Notes: generated by a model from the letters alone, not told the origin. DNA of 64,000 nt from Oscillospiraceae bacterium (GCA_015063685.1 SVTR01000012.1:1-64000); one strand, 5' to 3'; shown: positions 43,444-53,027, numbered from the stretch's first letter. Program-made: numbers and translations.

Positions 43444-44739
43444 TCAGCCTTTACTGCCTTGGGTCAACGCGGCCTGGCGGTAAGTGCCTTCAGTTTTGGC
43501 GCATTCCTGGGCCCAGAGTGCAGCTTGGTGCTCATAAATTTCCTTGGGGATATCGGGCGTGCCTAAGGAAAAGGTGGGGAGCAGCATGTCACCGGCGGCC
43601 AAGGGATCCGTGCAGGCGGTGTCGTTGCGCCAGACCTCCCGCTCCTCCTTGTTGCGGAGATTGGGAATAGCCATGGAAATACCTCCCGCTAAAATGGAGC
43701 GGTAGGCGAAAAGCCCTGGCAGGAACATATCCAGCGCTTCATAGACGTCGATGGTATCCGCTGTTTCGTCCCCTAAAATCTTCTTGATGAAGTAGTACAT
43801 AGAGAAGAAGTCGGAACCGCCGTGACCGAAGCCCGCCACATCTTCAGCGGGGGCATGCTCTGGAAAATAGGAGCGTAGAGAGCCTGTTTCATATCCGCCG
43901 TCGTACTCGTCCTTATTGATGTAGATCTTTGCGATGTGGCCATCCATGGCATCCTCACGGCCGCACTCCATGCGCCCCTTGGAGCCGTACATGGTGTACC
44001 AAATGGAGTTTTTGTACAAATCACCGTGGATGGACTTGACAATGCCGCCATTGTCCAACGTCACCATCTCGATACCGAACTGACCGCCCTTACCGCCCGA
44101 GCGAAGGCGGCGAGCGTTTTTGGTACCCTCAAAGCCCACCACGGATACGGGACGCAGACCCGTTGCGTGGATGATGGGGCCCAGAGAATGGGTACAGTAG
44201 AAAGTAGCGTACATATTGTTGCGCCAGTGATCGGATTCACCGTAGGCGATGGAGGGCCAGATAGGCTCGCAATTGTGGATGTACTCGCCCTCGCCGTACT
44301 CAAAGTCACCGATCTCACCGCTCTCGTAGAGCTTCTTCATCTCATAAGGCGCGGGCATATAGCAATAGTTTTCACCGTAAGCATAGACCAGCCCGCTTTC
44401 CTCCACCGCCTCTACCAGCTCCACAGCCTCCTTCATGCTCTGAACGGGCAGAACCTCAGAGAAAACGTGCAATCCCCGCTTCAAGCAGCGGATGGCAAAA
44501 GGCGCATGCTCGTTGGCATAGTTGGCCAGCACCACGGCATCCATGTCGTGTTCGATGAATTTGTCAAAGTGGTCGTAGAAGGTGATGTTCAGACCCTCTG
44601 CGGCGGCACGCTGGGCGTCCAAGGCCTCAGGGTTCTTGTCGCAGATAGCCACCACCTCAGCGTGGTCAGCTCTTTTGCAGTAATTGATCATGCTGGTGCC
44701 TCGATAAGCGCCCAGCACACCGATACGTACTTTTTTCAT
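43444..44739 (-). CDS. Gfo/Idh/MocA-family oxidoreductase
   Basis: 431 residues, cytoplasmic. N-terminal NAD(P)-binding domain RIGVLGAYRGTSMINYC, then ICDKNPEAL and VVLANYANEHAPFA. The family Glu-Lys-Pro segment appears as SEVLPVQS, so the usual catalytic Lys is not at its normal place. The C-terminal substrate domain carries EGEYIHNCEPIW and FYCTHSLGPI. Members oxidise or reduce sugars, inositols or glycosides; some with this kind of replacement act as NAD-dependent glycosidases (GH109) or serve other chemistry, so the activity is open. ATG start with GAAAGGAATGACAGATC upstream. Divergent from an AraC regulator that probably controls it. Confidence 0.88.
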   Translation of the reverse strand: MKKVRIGVLGAYRGTSMINYCKRADHAEVVAICDKNPEALDAQRAAAEGLNITFYDHFDKFIEHDMDAVVLANYANEHAPFAIRCLKRGLHVFSEVLPVQSMKEAVELVEAVEESGLVYAYGENYCYMPAPYEMKKLYESGEIGDFEYGEGEYIHNCEPIWPSIAYGESDHWRNNMYATFYCTHSLGPIIHATGLRPVSVVGFEGTKNARRLRSGGKGGQFGIEMVTLDNGGIVKSIHGDLYKNSIWYTMYGSKGRMECGREDAMDGHIAKIYINKDEYDGGYETGSLRSYFPEHAPAEDVAGFGHGGSDFFSMYYFIKKILGDETADTIDVYEALDMFLPGLFAYRSILAGGISMAIPNLRNKEEREVWRNDTACTDPLAAGDMLLPTFSLGTPDIPKEIYEHQAALWAQECAKTEGTYRQAALTQGSKG

Positions 44740-44851
44740 GATCTGTCATTCCTTTCTGATGTATAATGAGAAATGCTTTTTTGCTTGTGCTTATAAAACG
44801 ACATCATACCATTATTTATTATAACATGGCACAGCACCTGCAACAATGGAT

Positions 44852-44875
44852 AAATTCCATAAATTCATGGAATTT
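44852..44875. promoter_or_regulatory. Candidate operator between the Gfo/Idh/MocA and AraC genes
   Basis: Perfect inverted repeat AAATTCCA-N8-TGGAATTT, 13 bp before the AraC -35 element and adjacent to a TTGTTG-N17-TATAAT candidate promoter on the minus strand (44818-44846). Confidence 0.5.
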
Positions 44876-44888
44876 AGTTATAAATCTG

Positions 44889-44917
44889 TTGACTTTGGTG
44901 ATTAAGTGTGATATACT
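44889..44917 (+). promoter_or_regulatory. Promoter of the AraC-family gene
   Basis: TTGACT (44889-44894), 17-bp spacer, TATACT (44912-44917), extended -10 TGTGA. Confidence 0.82.
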
Positions 44918-44946
44918 AATGTCCATCCGATGATAAGGAGGATGAT

Positions 44947-45783
44947 ATGTCCATGGCTGAGCAGAATGTTTGCCGCTTTGTTCCTCGTGAGATCAATGAT
45001 CATAGTATTCATACGATTCATTTCGTATTGGAAACCAAAGAGCAGATCTATACGGGTCTGCGTCTGAAGGCTTTGTATACGATGTATTTTGTGGTCCAAG
45101 GCCAGGGAAAGCTCCATACCAAGGGAGACGTGCGAACCGTAGGGAAGGGAGATGTGTTCTTTTCTTTTCCCGCCGAGCCCTTTGCCATTGAATCGGTAGC
45201 GGATTTCCAATACATGTATATCAGCTTTTTGGGAGCACGGGGAAATCGAATTATGGAGCAGTTGGGAATTTCCCCCAAAACCCCGCCCATCTCAGATTGC
45301 GGGGAGCTTGCCACGATCTGGCAGCAGGGTATCCGCTGTCCTTCGGAGCTGTCGGATGTTGCCAGCGAGGCGGTTCTGCTTCATTCCTTTGCTTATCTGG
45401 GTTCAAGACTATCCAAATTCACCTCCCATGAGGGGTGCGGAGTCGACCTTGTCTCCCTGATTCAAAAATATGTGGACGAGCATTTTTCGGATTCGGAATT
45501 TTCCCTGGAGCGTTTGGGAAGTGAGCTGAAATACAACAAAAAATACTTGTCCACGGTCTTTAAACGTCACGTTGGGGTGGGTATTGTGGAATACCTTCAC
45601 ACTGTACGCATCCAACACGCTTGTACCATGCTCCGACAAGGCTTTACCAGCGTTAGTGACGTGGCGTTCCGTTGCGGATATCCCGATGCACAATATTTCT
45701 CCAAGGTATTTAAGCGCAGAATGACCATCTCTCCCCGCGAATATATGGCATCGGTCAGAGCAGAGAATACCTCTGTAACATAA
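44947..45783 (+). CDS. AraC-family regulator
   Basis: 278 residues. A cupin-like sensing domain (about 30-130; YFVVQGQGKL, GDVFFSFPAEPF) and a C-terminal double helix-turn-helix (about 175-270; FSLERLGSELKYNKKYLSTVF and SVSDVAFRCGYPDAQYFSKVF, ending TISPREYM). Likely a sugar-responsive activator of the divergent Gfo/Idh/MocA gene. ATG start preceded by ATAAGGAGGATGAT. Confidence 0.93.
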   Translation: MSMAEQNVCRFVPREINDHSIHTIHFVLETKEQIYTGLRLKALYTMYFVVQGQGKLHTKGDVRTVGKGDVFFSFPAEPFAIESVADFQYMYISFLGARGNRIMEQLGISPKTPPISDCGELATIWQQGIRCPSELSDVASEAVLLHSFAYLGSRLSKFTSHEGCGVDLVSLIQKYVDEHFSDSEFSLERLGSELKYNKKYLSTVFKRHVGVGIVEYLHTVRIQHACTMLRQGFTSVSDVAFRCGYPDAQYFSKVFKRRMTISPREYMASVRAENTSVT

Positions 45784-45837
45784 TCGGGCATTTTCAAATA
45801 ATCGTCGCACCCTGCATAGTTAGAGTTGCCTAATCAT

Positions 45838-45879
45838 AAAACAGATCCGAGTCCCCTGAGGAGACTCGGATCTGTTTTT
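45838..45879. terminator. Bidirectional terminator
   Basis: Perfect 13-bp stem ACAGATCCGAGTC / GACTCGGATCTGT, T-run after it on the plus strand and a weaker one on the minus strand. It serves the convergent AraC and GH99-like genes. Confidence 0.9.
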
Positions 45880-45889
45880 GTTTGAGAAA

Positions 45890-48800
45890 TTACATAAGTG
45901 CGCGATAAAGTGTGGTCAGCACATCCGTATCCTCGATGACGGCGGTGGAAATGACCACCATTCCATCCTGGGAAATGGTCACGGCCTTGCCTGCGGCGGC
46001 AATGACCTCGGCGGGCATGACGTAGGTGATGCCGTAGTGATCGTAGGTGTCAAGTCCTTCACAGGATACACCGATAACCTCTTCCACAAAGGTCTTGGGG
46101 AGATAGTATTGCTCTCCGCGACCCAGAAGAACGGCCTTGGTGCTGGAAGCGTCCAGACGCACCTGCTTGCCGCCGGCGAAAGCGTTGTAGGAACCGGCCT
46201 TAAGCACGATCATATCCTCAGTCAGGCACTCGGGGAGCTTGACCTCGGTCTGTACGGTGGTGTAGCGATAGTTGAAGCGATCGTTGGGAGCGGTGTCGCC
46301 CTGATCCAGGAACTGCATAACGTCACCGTCAACGACGGAGTTGTCAGCCCACTTGAAATCAAAGGTTTCGTCCAGATTCATCACAGAGCGGGGAACCTTG
46401 ATCTGAAGGACGTTACCGCGGAGGTTGTATTCAGCCTCGCCCACGGTCTCAAGCTCCCAGGTGTCGTTGCCCACGAACTTCTCGATGGAAACCTTTCCAT
46501 CCTTCTGGGAACGGTTGATGATGAAGTCGTAGCCGTACCAACCGGTTTCACCGTTGCAATCGGCATCGATGAACAGGTTCATCCAGTTGGTGCCCTCGGG
46601 AGCGGTGATGTCCTCGGCGCACTCTGCGTAGAAGTAGAGGTTTTCGGGGTCGGAGGAGATTTTGCAGGTCACGAAATCATTGCGTCCGGAGGTGTTGGTG
46701 TAGCGGAAATCACCAACGTAGGAGTAGTGGTCGCGATCCACGGTGTCGCCCTGATAGTCGCGGTACTCGGGACCTACGATATGCCACTGACCGATATCGC
46801 CCTCAATGTCAATGGCCCACTGCTCAAAGGCGGCTTCCTGGGCACGGGAACCCTTGTACTGGCGGATGTTCTGTACCATCTGATAGAAATAGTTATCGTT
46901 GAAGCCGCCGGTCATGGGCTCGATGTCACGAGAATACTCGGTGTTGAAGGCATCCACATAGTACCACTGATACTTGGGATTCTTTTCGTCCACCTTATAT
47001 TCGCCGGCAATGGTCATGCCCTGGGCGGGATTGCCGGAGGAACCACCCCAACGTCCGGCCCACCATTCGTTCCAACCGGTGATCATGATCAGGGGAGGAT
47101 CAATCTCCTTGGCGTAATCAAAGTGCTCCTGGAATGCAAGACCCAGGCCGGAGGTGGTGTTCATCAAAGCGAAGCCAAAGTCCCAGTCACCTTCATGGGC
47201 AGGGATACCATTTGCCTTGGTGTAGCTGCGTCCTGCGTTGGTGCCATTACTACCGTTGGCCCAGAAGCCGCACATGACGATCATCTGTTCTACCTCACCG
47301 GAAGTAGAGAGACCGGGCTTTTGCGGATACATATCCGCCCATGCCCAACGGCCTCTGCCGCGGCGGTCGGTGTACCAGGTGTCATTTGTAAACGCCCAAC
47401 TTTGACGGGAAGTGAAGAAATCGGTGATTTCTTCGGGAAGGGTCTTTTTCAGAGAATCAGGGTAGAAGATCAGCGGTCTTCCGTTCCAGTAAAACCACAT
47501 ATCGGCGTACTTGCCCGTGGAATAATAATTGTTCCAAAGGAAGCTGAGGGATGCGGCAGCCAGAGAATCGGTGTTTCCGCAATGGAAGCAGATCTGAGGT
47601 ACCTGATAGCCCTCGGCACGCATTTGACTCCAAACACGCAGGAGAGCCTCCAGATTACGCTCGTAAATAATGCCGTTGGTGGCATCCACGTAGATAAAGT
47701 CCACGCCCGCCTCGGCCAGCATGTAGCCGTGCTTGCGGATAACCCATTCGTCGTCGGAATTGTAATACCCGAAGTAAGGCTCAGCCCAGTAGTGAGCAAA
47801 GCCAAGATCACCCTGGGGAACGAGGTCCCAAACGGCATCCACACCGCCCTCAAGATAGGCGGCGGTATGGTCGTAAAGGGGATTGACACCTTGCTTGGAG
47901 GCGTTGTGCCACATGAAGTAGAAGATACCTACCTTCTTATCAGTAGCGATGCCGGTATCGCTTCCCATGGGGGTTATACGGCCCACGTCGTCGGTAGCGA
48001 CCCATGTGTCAGAGAATACGTCACGGGAGGAGAGCATATCCACGGGGTTTGTGGTGGTGACGGTGGTAGAACCCGCAACCTTGATGTCGGTGATGGTGGT
48101 GTTGGTTTTCATATGGTGTGTCCAAATGCGAGAATATCCGGTCTCGTTGACGGGACTGGACAGGGGCTCAACAATGGCGGGCTCCTCGCTTCCTTCCAAG
48201 AATAATTCCAGCTTTGTGTCGCTGATCTTAAGAGTTGCCAAAGGCGTCTTGACGCCATCCTTGTCGTAGAACATGGAAATGATATTGGTCATGGGGTTGT
48301 CTTCCACATATACCAGTGCGCCCTGGGAGAAGTCTACGGGAACGTCTACCAAAGTGCAATTCGGCCACGTGCCGGTACGCATACCGATCTTGTTGTCCTT
48401 CATAAGGATCCATACGCGGGCAGATTCATGATTGGGAGCAGCGCCCGTATTGGTCAGGCGAAGACCAAAATACGCGGCGTTGTAGCTTGCGTCAGGATCC
48501 GAGGCGGTGAGACGGAATTGGTATTTAGCGATGACGTCCTTGTTGAACTGCAGGCCGATATTCAAAGAAGCAACCGTCTTGGCAAACAGTGTAATCATGT
48601 TGCCCTTGGCGTTTCCTTCTCCGATGGTGAAGGTAGAGCCGGACTCCTTTGATGAAATAAACTCATATTCTTCGGTGATGACCTTTTCGATCAAGGAGAT
48701 ATCTTGTTTTTCGAAGGTGAGCTCAGTAGCAGAAGAGAAGGGGCCTTCCTGAGGCTGTGTACGGTCGATCTGTACGGGCGCCTCGGTTTCTGCGGTGGTC

Positions 48801-49081
48801 TCAGTTGTGGTTTCCGCGCTGGTTTCAACGGTAGTTTCAGCAGAGGTCTCGACCGTAGTTTCCGCGGTGGTCTCAGCAGTTGTTTCCGCTGTGGTGTCTG
48901 CCATGGTTTCTGCTTCGGTTTCTGCTTCGGTATCCTCGGAAGGATCCGTTGCAGCTTCGGTGATGACACCCGTGGGAGCGTCAGTGTCTTGAGGAGTGTC
49001 ACCGGTGCAGGCAGCAAAGCTACCCAAGAGCATAGTAGCAGTTAACAGACACAGCATACATTTTTTTAACAAGATTTTCAT
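45890..49081 (-). CDS. GH99/GH71-like lipoprotein with DOMON/CBM9-like and stalk domains
   Basis: 1063 residues, predicted lipoprotein (LLGSFAAC). A Thr/Glu linker with many ETT/AETTAET repeats (about 35-100) comes first. A beta-sandwich domain (about 110-340) precedes a barrel-like domain (about 360-770; VGIFYFMWHNA, AHYWAEPYFGYY, VDFIYVDATNG, LIMITGWNEWWAG), which resembles the GH99/GH71 set of alpha-mannan-type hydrolases. After it comes a DOMON/CBM9-like segment (NLYFYAECAEDI, NLFIDADCNGETGWYGYDF, about 830-950) and a copper-amine-oxidase-N-like stalk domain at the end. Probably a surface glycan hydrolase; substrate unproven. GCAGGAGGAAAACC precedes the ATG. Second gene of an operon with the NlpC-like lipoprotein (28-bp gap). 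Confidence 0.85.
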   Translation of the reverse strand: MKILLKKCMLCLLTATMLLGSFAACTGDTPQDTDAPTGVITEAATDPSEDTEAETEAETMADTTAETTAETTAETTVETSAETTVETSAETTTETTAETEAPVQIDRTQPQEGPFSSATELTFEKQDISLIEKVITEEYEFISSKESGSTFTIGEGNAKGNMITLFAKTVASLNIGLQFNKDVIAKYQFRLTASDPDASYNAAYFGLRLTNTGAAPNHESARVWILMKDNKIGMRTGTWPNCTLVDVPVDFSQGALVYVEDNPMTNIISMFYDKDGVKTPLATLKISDTKLELFLEGSEEPAIVEPLSSPVNETGYSRIWTHHMKTNTTITDIKVAGSTTVTTTNPVDMLSSRDVFSDTWVATDDVGRITPMGSDTGIATDKKVGIFYFMWHNASKQGVNPLYDHTAAYLEGGVDAVWDLVPQGDLGFAHYWAEPYFGYYNSDDEWVIRKHGYMLAEAGVDFIYVDATNGIIYERNLEALLRVWSQMRAEGYQVPQICFHCGNTDSLAAASLSFLWNNYYSTGKYADMWFYWNGRPLIFYPDSLKKTLPEEITDFFTSRQSWAFTNDTWYTDRRGRGRWAWADMYPQKPGLSTSGEVEQMIVMCGFWANGSNGTNAGRSYTKANGIPAHEGDWDFGFALMNTTSGLGLAFQEHFDYAKEIDPPLIMITGWNEWWAGRWGGSSGNPAQGMTIAGEYKVDEKNPKYQWYYVDAFNTEYSRDIEPMTGGFNDNYFYQMVQNIRQYKGSRAQEAAFEQWAIDIEGDIGQWHIVGPEYRDYQGDTVDRDHYSYVGDFRYTNTSGRNDFVTCKISSDPENLYFYAECAEDITAPEGTNWMNLFIDADCNGETGWYGYDFIINRSQKDGKVSIEKFVGNDTWELETVGEAEYNLRGNVLQIKVPRSVMNLDETFDFKWADNSVVDGDVMQFLDQGDTAPNDRFNYRYTTVQTEVKLPECLTEDMIVLKAGSYNAFAGGKQVRLDASSTKAVLLGRGEQYYLPKTFVEEVIGVSCEGLDTYDHYGITYVMPAEVIAAAGKAVTISQDGMVVISTAVIEDTDVLTTLYRALM

Positions 49082-49109
49082 GGTTTTCCTCCTGAATCAA
49101 AAATGGATT

Positions 49110-50714
49110 TTATTCTGCATACAAATTGTGATAATAGATATTATTTTCTTCGGTTGCTACAGGACGGTAAGCAAACACGAAAGGCGCATTACCATAGCTG
49201 ATGGGCTCCGACGTAGGCTGGGATGACATGATACGGCTGTCCGATCCGTGATCATAGCGCAGAGCGGTACCGCCTTCCTCATCCGCTGCCAGCATGAAGA
49301 CGTGCTGAGGGCCGCCGTCGGAAGGATGGGGATTGACGAAGACGATGTCTCCCGCTTGCAAATCCTTAATGCTGGTGATCTTCTCAAAGCCCATCTCACG
49401 ACACCATACGTGGAGATTAGACACCACGCATCCTTGCACGATGGGCTGATCCGTAAAGCCGGCGCGATACAGGATCCAGTCTACAAGGCGATCACAGCTG
49501 GTACGGTGGGGGCGGTGATTGATGCCAGGATTGGTACAGGAATCTCCGTATTTGAAGCCTTCGGCTTTGGCGTATTCGGTGATGTACTTTCCTTCACGCA
49601 GGAGATTGCATTGGAGCAGGGAATAGGGGGTATAGACGATCTCTCCCTTTTCGTTGGCAACGCGGTAACCGTGATGTTTGACTCTGTCGCAACGGCGGAT
49701 GGCACTCTCCAGGGAAGAGAAGGCGCTTCCGTGTACATTGTTTTCGGGATATTGGAGACGGTCTTCATACAGACAAACGTAATACCCGGCCTCCAACGGT
49801 TCAGCAGGAGCTTCAGGCTCTCCCTTGTCGGCTTCGATGAAGGCTTCAGCCTCGGTGCGATCCTGGCAGAAGGCGATCTTTTCTACAAGGAAAACGTCAC
49901 CGGATTGCAGGAAATTGGTATAGTCCAAGCGGAAGCTGTCGTTGAAACGGGTAGCCCACCCTTGAGTGGTATCATCGGCCTCAAAAATAATGTACTGCCA
50001 GACACGCTCACCGAAAAATTCCGAATCGCCGCCGTAGACCTCTGTCATGGAATAACCGGCTGTCGCGGATTTCCGATTCTCGGTAGCGTAAAACATTTCA
50101 AAGAGACCGCCCCATTCGGCCTGAATTTTGAATACGATGACTTTTTTCTCCTCGGGGGTGAAGGGGACGTAATTTTCACCTCCGTCGGAAACAGGATAGC
50201 CGGCGGCTTTGTACATGCTATTGATTCTCCACAGCACGTTAGGATCGCGTGATTCGCCTCGCCCGATGAATTTTATACCTTCATCGCACTGCTCGGGATA
50301 TGCTGAGTTGCCGCGAAGGAAGGAGGATTTGAACAGTTGTTCGTCGAAGGTTCTCAGATCGATGCGTGTAGGATCGGGAATGAGATAGGGGGATTCGGTT
50401 TCAGGCTCGGTCTCCACTTCCGTGGTAGCCTCTGATTCCGTCTCTGCCTGAGCCTCTGTCGTCATTTCAGCCTCGGTGGTAGGCTCCGTTTCTGCCTCTG
50501 TCTTGATCTCAGCTTCGGTCTCTGTCACCACAAAAGTTTCGATTTCGGTCATAGTTTTCTCTTCTGTAGGAGCTTCGGACTTCACCTCTTCGGCAGTCGT
50601 ATTCAAAGCGGTATCACTCTCCACGGGAGGAATCGATGGTGTCCCGGCGCAGGCGGTGGATATCAACAGGGAAGATAAAAGTCCTGCCAAAAAAAATAAG
50701 TTACGTTTCCGCAT
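49110..50714 (-). CDS. NlpC/P60-like (cysteine peptidase-like) lipoprotein
   Basis: 534 residues. The signal peptide ends in LISTAC (lipobox). A Glu/Thr-rich linker fills about 25-105. A middle beta-rich domain (about 110-290) shows no recognised family. An SPOR-like segment follows (YYVCLYEDRLQYPE, about 310-350). The C-terminal domain has HRTSCDRLVDWILYRAGF with a likely nucleophile Cys and LQAGDIVFVNP...QHVFML with a likely catalytic His, the NlpC/P60 or CHAP pattern. Expected to cut peptidoglycan peptides outside the cell. The start is ATG 50714 (GAAGGGATG upstream). The operon places it before the GH99-like gene. Confidence 0.8.
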   Translation of the reverse strand: MRKRNLFFLAGLLSSLLISTACAGTPSIPPVESDTALNTTAEEVKSEAPTEEKTMTEIETFVVTETEAEIKTEAETEPTTEAEMTTEAQAETESEATTEVETEPETESPYLIPDPTRIDLRTFDEQLFKSSFLRGNSAYPEQCDEGIKFIGRGESRDPNVLWRINSMYKAAGYPVSDGGENYVPFTPEEKKVIVFKIQAEWGGLFEMFYATENRKSATAGYSMTEVYGGDSEFFGERVWQYIIFEADDTTQGWATRFNDSFRLDYTNFLQSGDVFLVEKIAFCQDRTEAEAFIEADKGEPEAPAEPLEAGYYVCLYEDRLQYPENNVHGSAFSSLESAIRRCDRVKHHGYRVANEKGEIVYTPYSLLQCNLLREGKYITEYAKAEGFKYGDSCTNPGINHRPHRTSCDRLVDWILYRAGFTDQPIVQGCVVSNLHVWCREMGFEKITSIKDLQAGDIVFVNPHPSDGGPQHVFMLAADEEGGTALRYDHGSDSRIMSSQPTSEPISYGNAPFVFAYRPVATEENNIYYHNLYAE

Positions 50715-50750
50715 GAAAGTTTCATCCCTTCTTGTAGTTTTGATCAATTC

Positions 50751-50780
50751 ATTATAGCATGTTTTCTTGTGTATTGTCAA
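50751..50780 (-). promoter_or_regulatory. Promoter of the NlpC-like/GH99-like operon
   Basis: Minus strand TTGACA (50775-50780), 18-bp spacer, TATAAT (50751-50756). Confidence 0.82.
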
Positions 50781-50839
50781 GGATGCACAACTTAATTGTG
50801 TCTTTTAGTCTGTTTTTTCTGCCTTTTTGACCGATTCTC

Positions 50840-50868
50840 TTGACAAGAGGCGACCAACATCTTATAAT
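50840..50868 (+). promoter_or_regulatory. Promoter of the GH36 gene
   Basis: TTGACA (50840-50845), 17-bp spacer, TATAAT (50863-50868); divergent from the previous promoter. Confidence 0.88.
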
Positions 50869-50927
50869 AACCTCGTACACTCCGGCTGAAAGTCGGAGAA
50901 GCGTTATTACGCGGAAAGGGAACTTCT

Positions 50928-52829
50928 ATGAATATTATACCTCGTTTTTCATTTCAGTACAGAAAAAAGACGTTCAATTTGGCCGACGTCACTGCGACCC
51001 CCACCGACTACGGTCGCCTTTACGAGTACGCCGACGGCCTGCGGGTTGAGCTGCATATTGAGGAATTTCCTGTCTATAACGCCATCTCCTGGAATCTTTG
51101 GTTTGAGAACACGGGAGAGCACGATAGCGGCCTGATTTCCGACATTCTGGACTGCGACGCCACCTGGTGCTTTGCAAACGCCTCGGGCAAGACTCCGCCC
51201 CTCTCTCTCTACAATACAGACGGCTGTGCGGGCTACGAGGCCTACCTGTACTCCGACCGCATCGCCGAGGAGTGCAAGGTTCACGAGACCAAGCTGGGCT
51301 TGGGCGCCTCCCGCTCCTTCCATCCTATGGGCGGCCGCTCCTCCAGCGGGCAGATGCCCTTCTTTGAGTTCTACACCCCCGGTCGGGGGCTCATGGCCGT
51401 CATTGGCTGGTCGGGTCAGTGGCACGCTCGCTTTGCACATACCCAAGGTGATACGCTGGAAATAAAGTCCGGTCTTGAGTATACCGCATTCAAGCTTCAC
51501 CCCGGTGAGCGCATCCGCACCTCCTCTATCCTGCTGATGGAATTTGAGGGCACACGGGTACAGGGCAGTAATCAGCTCCGCCGTCTCATCAAGAACGAGC
51601 TGTGTCCCTTCACCCCCGATCAGTTCCCCTTCGCCCTGGAGGGCATGGGCATGAACACCGAGCGCCACCTGTACCACCTGAACAACTACCGCGAGCATGG
51701 CGTCAAGGCCGACTACTACTGGATCGACGCAGGCTGGTACGGAAAGGGTAGCACCCCCGGTGCCGCCGACTGGTACAAGGAGGTAGGTAACTGGCAGGTT
51801 CGTCCCGACGAGCATCCCGACGGGCTGAAGGACGTGGTGAAGACCGTACACGACATGGGCATGAAGTTCCTCCTCTGGATGGAGCCCGAGCGCGCTTACC
51901 CCGGGACTGATCTTGCGGTGGAGCATCCCGATTGGCTCTATCCCCTGGACGGCTTCTACCTCCTCCTCCGTCTGGAGAAGGACGAGGTGCGGGAGTACCT
52001 CTTTGACGTGATCTGCCGCTTCATCGACGAGCTGGACATCAAATGCTTCCGTCAGGACTTCAACATGGAGCCTCTCCAGTCCTGGCGCATCACCGACGAG
52101 ATGGACCGCGGCGGCATGAACGAGATCAAGTATATCATGAACCTCTACCGCCTGTGGGACGATCTGCGGGCGAAATATCCCGATCTGGTCATCGATAACT
52201 GCGCATCCGGCGGCCGCCGTATTGACGCCGAGTCTTTGCGCAGAGCCATTCCCATCTGGCGCACCGACGCCTTCTGCGAGGCCAATCTGGACGCCGACGC
52301 CATCCAGACCCAGATGTTCGGCTATAACCGTCTGATACCTTGCTCAGGCGGAGTCTGCAAGCAACCCGGCAATACCTACGCCACCCGCAGCTCCTATGCC
52401 CCCGCCTATGTGGGCAGCTGGTGGTGGACCGACCGTCCCGACCGCCCCGAGCCCACCGCGGAGGTATTTGCGTGGATGAAGGGTATGTGCGACGAGTACC
52501 GCGCCATTCGCCACTTCTTCTCCTGCGACTTCTATCCCCTGGAGAACGGTGGCTGGAGCTATGCCCACGGCGGCTGGGCGGCCTATCGCTACGACAGACC
52601 CGAGGAGGGGGACGGCATGGTTATGGCCTTCCGCCGCGCCGGATCCAACTGCGTGACTTCTTGTTACCAACTGGAGGGTCTTGACGAAAGCGCCACCTAC
52701 ACCGTGACCGACATCGACACCAAGGAGACTTGCGACATCCCCGGCAAGACCCTTGTGGAAAAGGGTCTGACCGTGACCATCCTCGGTCAGTACGAGAGTA
52801 AGATTCTGCTCTATAACGTCAAAAAGTGA
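50928..52829 (+). CDS. Alpha-galactosidase-like glycoside hydrolase, GH36
   Basis: 633 residues, cytoplasmic. An N-terminal beta-supersandwich (about 1-220) is followed by the barrel with YYWIDAGWYG, LLWMEPERAYPG, the nucleophile Asp377 in IKCFRQDFN, DNCASGGRRID and the acid/base Asp447 in IWRTDAF, ending in a C-terminal beta domain. It matches clan D retaining alpha-galactosidases; alpha-N-acetylgalactosaminidase is an alternative. Shorter than typical GH36 of about 720 residues, mostly at the N-terminus. ATG start with AAAGGGAACTTCT upstream. Monocistronic, since a repeat island and terminator follow. Confidence 0.92.
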   Translation: MNIIPRFSFQYRKKTFNLADVTATPTDYGRLYEYADGLRVELHIEEFPVYNAISWNLWFENTGEHDSGLISDILDCDATWCFANASGKTPPLSLYNTDGCAGYEAYLYSDRIAEECKVHETKLGLGASRSFHPMGGRSSSGQMPFFEFYTPGRGLMAVIGWSGQWHARFAHTQGDTLEIKSGLEYTAFKLHPGERIRTSSILLMEFEGTRVQGSNQLRRLIKNELCPFTPDQFPFALEGMGMNTERHLYHLNNYREHGVKADYYWIDAGWYGKGSTPGAADWYKEVGNWQVRPDEHPDGLKDVVKTVHDMGMKFLLWMEPERAYPGTDLAVEHPDWLYPLDGFYLLLRLEKDEVREYLFDVICRFIDELDIKCFRQDFNMEPLQSWRITDEMDRGGMNEIKYIMNLYRLWDDLRAKYPDLVIDNCASGGRRIDAESLRRAIPIWRTDAFCEANLDADAIQTQMFGYNRLIPCSGGVCKQPGNTYATRSSYAPAYVGSWWWTDRPDRPEPTAEVFAWMKGMCDEYRAIRHFFSCDFYPLENGGWSYAHGGWAAYRYDRPEEGDGMVMAFRRAGSNCVTSCYQLEGLDESATYTVTDIDTKETCDIPGKTLVEKGLTVTILGQYESKILLYNVKK

Positions 52830-52869
52830 TCATCACTTAAAGAGGAAACGTGACGATTCTGCCGCACAT

Positions 52870-53027
52870 CAACTTGGGGTTTATCGGGGAGAATCTATCC
52901 ATCATAGGGGAGGGGCCTCCCCTCCCGAAATCTGTAAAATTTGAAGATAGCATAAGGTTTTTCGTAAGGCGAGAGGGGAAACCCCTCCCCTACGGCCAAA
53001 CCAAACGTCCCGACAACCCCAAATTTG
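52870..53027. repeat. Palindromic intergenic island A (GTAGGGG/CCCCTAC family)
   Basis: Imperfect outer inverted ends CAACTTGGGGTTTATCGGGG (52870) and CCCGACAACCCCAAATTTG (to 53027). Inside, CATAGGGGAGGGGCCTCCCC and GAGGGGAAACCCCTCCCCTA form two hairpins. It is related to the island at 60495-60721 and to the middle of repeat array 3. Confidence 0.75.

Noticed and set aside
45878-48205. 775-codon plus-strand frame
   Set aside because: Antisense of the GH99-like gene; starts inside the terminator hairpin region.
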